In this document: piece by piece, positions 59,998 to 64,000 of the stretch
Numbering within the stretch: the stretch's first letter is position 1
Layout of the letters: every line of letters starts with the position of its first letter
NCBI GenBank assembly: GCA_023053685.1
Contig: JALIGW010000005.1
Coordinates: forward strand, 29,066,501-29,130,500
DNA: 64,000 nt
Direction: 5' to 3'
Origin: Diadophis punctatus similis
Taxonomy: Eukaryota > Chordata > Lepidosauria > Squamata > Dipsadidae
Made by a program: the position numbers and the translations under genes
Notes under the pieces: generated by a model
Seen by the model: the letters and a program-made list of their open reading frames with translations, nothing else
What the model was told of the DNA's origin: nothing
Databases searched by the model: none

Positions 59998-60043
59998 TCT
60001 TAATGTGAATTCCGAAAACTCTGAAGAATTAAAAAAAACAATG
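59998..60043 (+). CDS. RAB11FIP2: RAB11FIP2 coding exon 4 (46 nt)
   Basis: Completes AG|T (Ser420) and reads 'SLNVNSENSEELKKTM', aligning with the human 'SSFHMSPTSNEDLRKIP' region. The acceptor is 'acttccatag', the donor 'acaatg|gtaagt' (phase 0). The four exons total 1,305 nt (435 codons). The remaining roughly 75 residues, with the third NPF and the C-terminal Rab11-binding coiled coil, must lie beyond the window. Because 46 is not a multiple of 3, skipping this exon would shift the frame before the Rab-binding domain. Confidence 0.88.
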
Positions 60044-60692
60044 GTAAGTAACTACTTGATTGATGTTCCATTTGATAATTGAGAAAGGATATCCGGTGTT
60101 TAATGCTTTATTGTTTAAAACTCTTGTTTTTAGCTGACTGATTGAACCCTAATTTAATAGTACAAATGGCAGATTTTCTTTCCTGAATTAATCCAGAACC
60201 CTATCTAGTCCAATACGTTTATTTCCTTCTTGAAATGGACAATTCAGAAACAAGTTGTCTTGTTGATTATTTTGACGTGAGATATATTACCCACAATAGA
60301 TGTGGTTAATAATTTAAAGTGTAAATAGCCTGTTCTTCATGTACCTGTGGCAAGTGGTTTCATGAATCAAACCACATATTAAAAGTTTGGGTGAAAAGAA
60401 TAATGCAGTCTAATCCCATACCTGATATGCATAAGAAGGGATTCTGCATGCCTACTTATGTTTTTTCTTAATGTTTTTAAGTATGCAGGAATAACAATTG
60501 ACTTAAACTTCCTAACATAAAAAGGATGAATTTGTACCGGTATAAATATAGATTGTTTTTCACACTGCTTGAATACGTAAGTGGGTGATATGACTGACCT
60601 GCACAGAGAGAATGCTTTTCTCTTATATTTAAGATGGGCAGCCTTTTCGTGGTTGGAGGCAGCACTTTTTTCTAGAAGCAAAGGCTATAGTA

Positions 60693-61228
60693 CCGTGATG
60701 GCGAACCTATGGCACATGTGCCACAAGTGGCACACGGAACCATATTGGTGGGCACACGAGCTCAGGTCCGGTGTGCCTGCGCGCACCGGCCAGCTGATTT
60801 TTGGGCCTTCTGAGCCCACTGGCATTTGGGAAACAGGCTGTTTCCAGCCTCAGGAGGGTGTGGGGAAGGCCCGCTTTTTGCTCTCCCCAAGCTCCAGAGC
60901 CTTTCTAGGAGCCTGGGGAGGGCGAAAACGGCCTTCCCCAGCCCCCTGGAGGTCCTCTGGAGGCTGGAAACGTTGCATTTCAAGTTGGGAAACGGGCCAT
61001 TTCTGGCCTACAGAGGGCCTCCAGGAGTGTGTGGGGAAGGCCGTTTTCGCCCTCCCCAGGCTCCTAGAAAGGCTCTGGAGCCTGGGGAGAGCGAAAAACA
61101 GGCCTGCCATCGCATGCCAGGAGCGAGGGCCCCCCCGCATGGAATTATGGATGTGGGCACGTGCGCGTGCGACCCCCCTGCATTCCCCCCCTTTTGGCAC
61201 GCGAAGCAAAAAAGGTTCGCCATCACTG
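60693..61228. mobile_element. hAT MITE (CAGTGATGG family), 536 bp
   Basis: The ends are 'ccgtgatggcgaacctatgg' and 'aaaaaaggttcgccatcactg'. An exact 8-bp TSD, CTATAGTA, lies at 60685-60692 and 61229-61236. The interior is close to the 7,820 copy ('ctccccaagctccagagcct', 'ggaattatggatgtgggc'). Confidence 0.92.
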
Positions 61229-62107
61229 CTATAGTAGATGGAACAATGATGGACAATATAAACAACTAAATACCACATTTGGTGAGGCGTTGGGTTTATC
61301 ACTTTCCCTTTTTGTTTTGAGGAGCGTTTAACTTTTTAAAAGATTGTTTTTACGCTTTTTAAAATAATCTCCTGCCTTAAAATGGGAATAAATTGTTTTA
61401 TCAGTTTTAAGCGTTTCCAGTATATGATATTATGGCAGCTACAAAAAAGATGCTTGAGGGTCATAGCTGCCTATCCTTACTCTATGTTAAAGAAAAATTA
61501 ATTATCTAACTTTATTTATGTTGCTGTATGTTTCTCCCCAGTTTCTTGCTTTCTAATCTGAAGAGATTAACCCCCCTCGGCCTCTATTTATATTGAATGG
61601 ATTCATACATTCTCAACTATATTACCTGTTGTTTTTCACCTTGGTTGTATATTTTTAATTGGGTGACTAGATACATAATAATACTTCTTCACACAGGCTT
61701 GTCAGTTTGATGGAAATATGAACTTTTATTCATTAAATTCATTGGAATATATATTTTAAGAAGGAAATATAGAAATACTGGAAGATGACAATGCATGAGC
61801 ACTTTTGAACCTAAGTTCCCTAATCCCTTTTCATCCTTTTGCTTTTTGTTTATTCGAAGATAATATACTCAATTATTATTCGCTAAATCCAAGTCCTATG
61901 GGTCTTTTTAAGTGGTTTAGGAAAGTTAATCCAAATGTGAATTCTAGATTGATTAATAAATATTACAAGATGATAAAGAAACATGTATTTATTTATTAAA
62001 AATAAACTCAATCATAAAAGACTCCCAGTAGGAGCAACAAAAGAGCAACAGCGACAAACCAGAATGGAAAAAGAAAATGTAATTTAGAATTACTGGGTGA
62101 AAAAATG

Positions 62108-62270
62108 CAGGTAGTATTCACTTTGCAACCCAATTGAGACTGGAATTTCTCTCTCTAAGTGATGTGGTAATTAGGCAAAACAGCATTAGCGACAACAGTT
62201 TTGGTAGTCCCTGTTGCTGTCACTAAGCCAGGACTGCGCTGTAGTTAGGCAAGGCTTTCACACTTCTAGC
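62108..62270. mobile_element. Decayed Tc1/mariner-like MITE
   Basis: 'caggtagtattcactttgca', 'acccaattgagactgga' and 'gcgacaacagttttggtagtcc' resemble the left end and interior of the family at 56,239. The right end is not found. Confidence 0.5.
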
Positions 62271-62344
62271 CTGCTAGCACACTTCTGCTTCAACTCATCC
62301 CTTCTCTCTTCCCCAACATTTCTGCTCTTTTGACCTCACTGCAC

Positions 62345-62797
62345 CAGGGGTGAAATGGTACCGGCTGGGGCCGGTTCACCCGGACCGGTAGTAAAAATGC
62401 TACCGGTTCACCTGAACTGGTAGTAAAAAAAAGCTTTAAAAGTTTTTTTAAAAAAGGTTCCGGCGATCAGCTGTGACAATCAGCTGTGCCGCGCGATCAT
62501 CGGAACCTTTTTTTTACTTTTCTAAAGCATTTTTTTACTACAGGTTCCGGCGAATAAGTACTAAAAATGCTTTAAAAAGTAAAAAAAAGGTTCCAACGAT
62601 CGCGGGCACAGCTGATTGTCACAGCTGAGTGTCGGAACTTTTTTTAGCACTTTTTAAACTACCGGTTTGGGAGAACTGGTAGTTAAAAATGCTTAAAAAT
62701 TAAAAAAAAAAGTTGGCCACACCCACCCAGTCACATGACCCTCCCCCCAAGCCATGCTCACAGAACCAGTAAGGAACATTTTTGAATTTCACCACTG
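62345..62797. mobile_element. hAT-like MITE (CAGGGGTGAAAT), 453 bp, internally palindromic
   Basis: The ends are 'caggggtgaaatggtacc' and 'tgaatttcaccactg'. The flanking 8-mers CACTGCAC and CACTACAC match at 7 of 8. Inside, 'gatcagctgtgacaatcagc' and 'cagctgattgtcacagctga' form long inverted halves around 62,530, with 'accggt' boxes as in the CAGAGGTGGG family. Confidence 0.8.
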
Positions 62798-62805
62798 CAC
62801 TACAC

Positions 62806-64000
62806 TCTGCCACTCCCACTGCCCTTGCCAACTTGGGCATTTGCATCTTATCAGCAATGGGAGGAAGAAGGCAACAGACTGACTGAAGTCTGAGATTGGG
62901 AAAGCAGATAGATGGCTAAGGAAGTTGAAACACGCCTTGTATTTGTAAATGTGGGCAGGTGCCTGCATAACAAATGTTATTATTTACCCAATATTTCAAA
63001 GCTTTTTATGTCTGTGCTTCTATATTATTATTCAGAACAATATAACAAATTTCTAAAGAAAACTATTTTACTTTTGAAGTCCAAATTATGGGAATACAAT
63101 GTCTAGAAGACATTTTTCAGGAAATTTAAAACATAACTATTGTAAGAATTCAGATATTGCAACTTAACTATTAAATATTAAACTTAACAAATAAGTTTGA
63201 AGTAATTTAAATAGTGTTCTTTCAATGATTTACATTGTAGTTTTCCCCTGGGAAATGGTATTTTATATATTTGTTTCGTTTCGTTAGTGCCATTACTAAT
63301 GACTAAATGAGAGGTAGCCCATTGAAAAGAAAGCCCAATTAAAAAGCCAAAAGGAGAATGGAAAAGTAAAACAAGAGATGTGAAAGTGGTTTCAATTATA
63401 TTCCCAAAACAAAGCTCCTCATTAGAATAAACAAATGATCAAAGAATGCCAAGTCCAAATGTTATCTTTGCTTTTTCCAGCAGCAACTATCAGTTTGTAC
63501 CCAAATAATACTTGATTATCAGGCTTTTTCTACACTGCTTGCTAACTTGAAACGGTGGGGTTTTTCTCCTATTCTTTATTGAATTTGATATCAGTATTGT
63601 TGGGAAATGGCATAGAATATTTATTTTTAGTTAATTTGTCCTCATTTACTGAACATGTGTTTCCATTTAAGATAGTAAAATCATGCAGATCTCAGTCACT
63701 ACATTAGTTGCATAGACATAGTTGTTTTACTTGCAACTATGCATATGTTTTGATCTAAATGATCAGAAATGAACAAAATTTAATATATTCAACCATCTGC
63801 GGTATATAATTAAAATGGTATCTCTTCTGCCAACTGTTACAAAGTTGGAAACAGGAAAAAAATTATTATCTGAAATATGAACACACTTTTAGATTTTGGA
63901 ACTTATGTCTATGATACTGTAAACTTCTCCCAGTCATAAGTATTTATAAAGTTGCAGGAGATGTAGACACAATTTTGAGATAATTTCTAAAAGCATATGA
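62806..64000. other. Unannotated intronic DNA at the window edge
   Basis: A/T-rich, with no exon, RNA gene or named repeat supported. Confidence 0.5.

Larger units (their letters stand above)
60044..64000 (+). other. RAB11FIP2: RAB11FIP2 intron 4 (continues beyond window)
   Basis: The donor GTAAGTAA follows exon 4. I searched for the conserved last-exon sequence (SLTYEEVLQELVKHKE-type) and did not find it, so the gene runs off the right edge. The intron holds a hAT MITE (60,693), a decayed mariner MITE (about 62.1 kb) and a second hAT-like MITE (62,345). Confidence 0.75.

Noticed and set aside
60581..61234. 217-codon plus-strand frame after RAB11FIP2 exon 4
   Set aside because: It is translation of the hAT MITE at 60,693 and has no similarity to the FIP Rab-binding domain.
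61800..61880. 'FPNPF' frame considered as the next RAB11FIP2 exon (third NPF)
   Set aside because: The following residues do not match the conserved SLTYEEVLQEL segment and there is no matching acceptor in phase 0.

Overview
This is nuclear DNA from a vertebrate, almost certainly a squamate reptile and quite possibly a snake. The evidence is split, GT-AG coding exons of a recognisable vertebrate gene, a Sauria-type tRNA-derived SINE, a BovB (RTE) LINE with a readable YADD reverse-transcriptase motif, L2/CR1-group, L1-like and R4-like LINE remnants, and many short hAT elements with 8-bp target-site duplications (TSDs). A long GATA/GACA microsatellite fits a snake but does not prove it. There is nothing prokaryotic: no operons, CRISPR arrays, plasmid or phage genes.

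Layout: roughly 1-42,800 is gene-free DNA upstream of the gene. It consists of A/T-rich single-copy sequence broken by transposable elements (hAT MITEs, Tc1/mariner-like MITEs, LINE 3' ends, one BovB, one L1 fragment, one R4-like fragment) and microsatellites. A few repeat-free stretches (about 4,680-5,333, 10,290-10,620, 24,420-24,740 and 30,320-30,560) look like candidate conserved non-coding elements, judged only by composition and motifs. A CpG island at about 42,850-43,600 marks the promoter of the only protein-coding gene seen, RAB11FIP2 (plus strand).

RAB11FIP2: four coding exons lie at 43,983-44,332, 52,743-53,185, 55,151-55,616 and 59,998-60,043. Phases agree across every junction and give 435 residues: the N-terminal C2 domain, the serine-rich middle with the MARK2-type site, and two NPF motifs. 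The C-terminal Rab11-binding domain (about 75 residues in the human protein) is not in the window, so the gene continues past base 64,000. Introns carry further LINE and MITE insertions.

Items most worth a second look: a perfect 37-bp-arm hairpin in RAB11FIP2 intron 2 that shows no transposon hallmarks; a loopless 76-bp palindrome at about 10.03 kb; a nested hAT at 27.8-29.0 kb whose CpG-rich cargo looks like a captured host first exon; a family of almost perfectly palindromic foldback hAT elements with exact 8-bp TSDs; and the 46-nt RAB11FIP2 exon lying between two same-orientation copies of one MITE family. I saw no convincing new multi-gene system.
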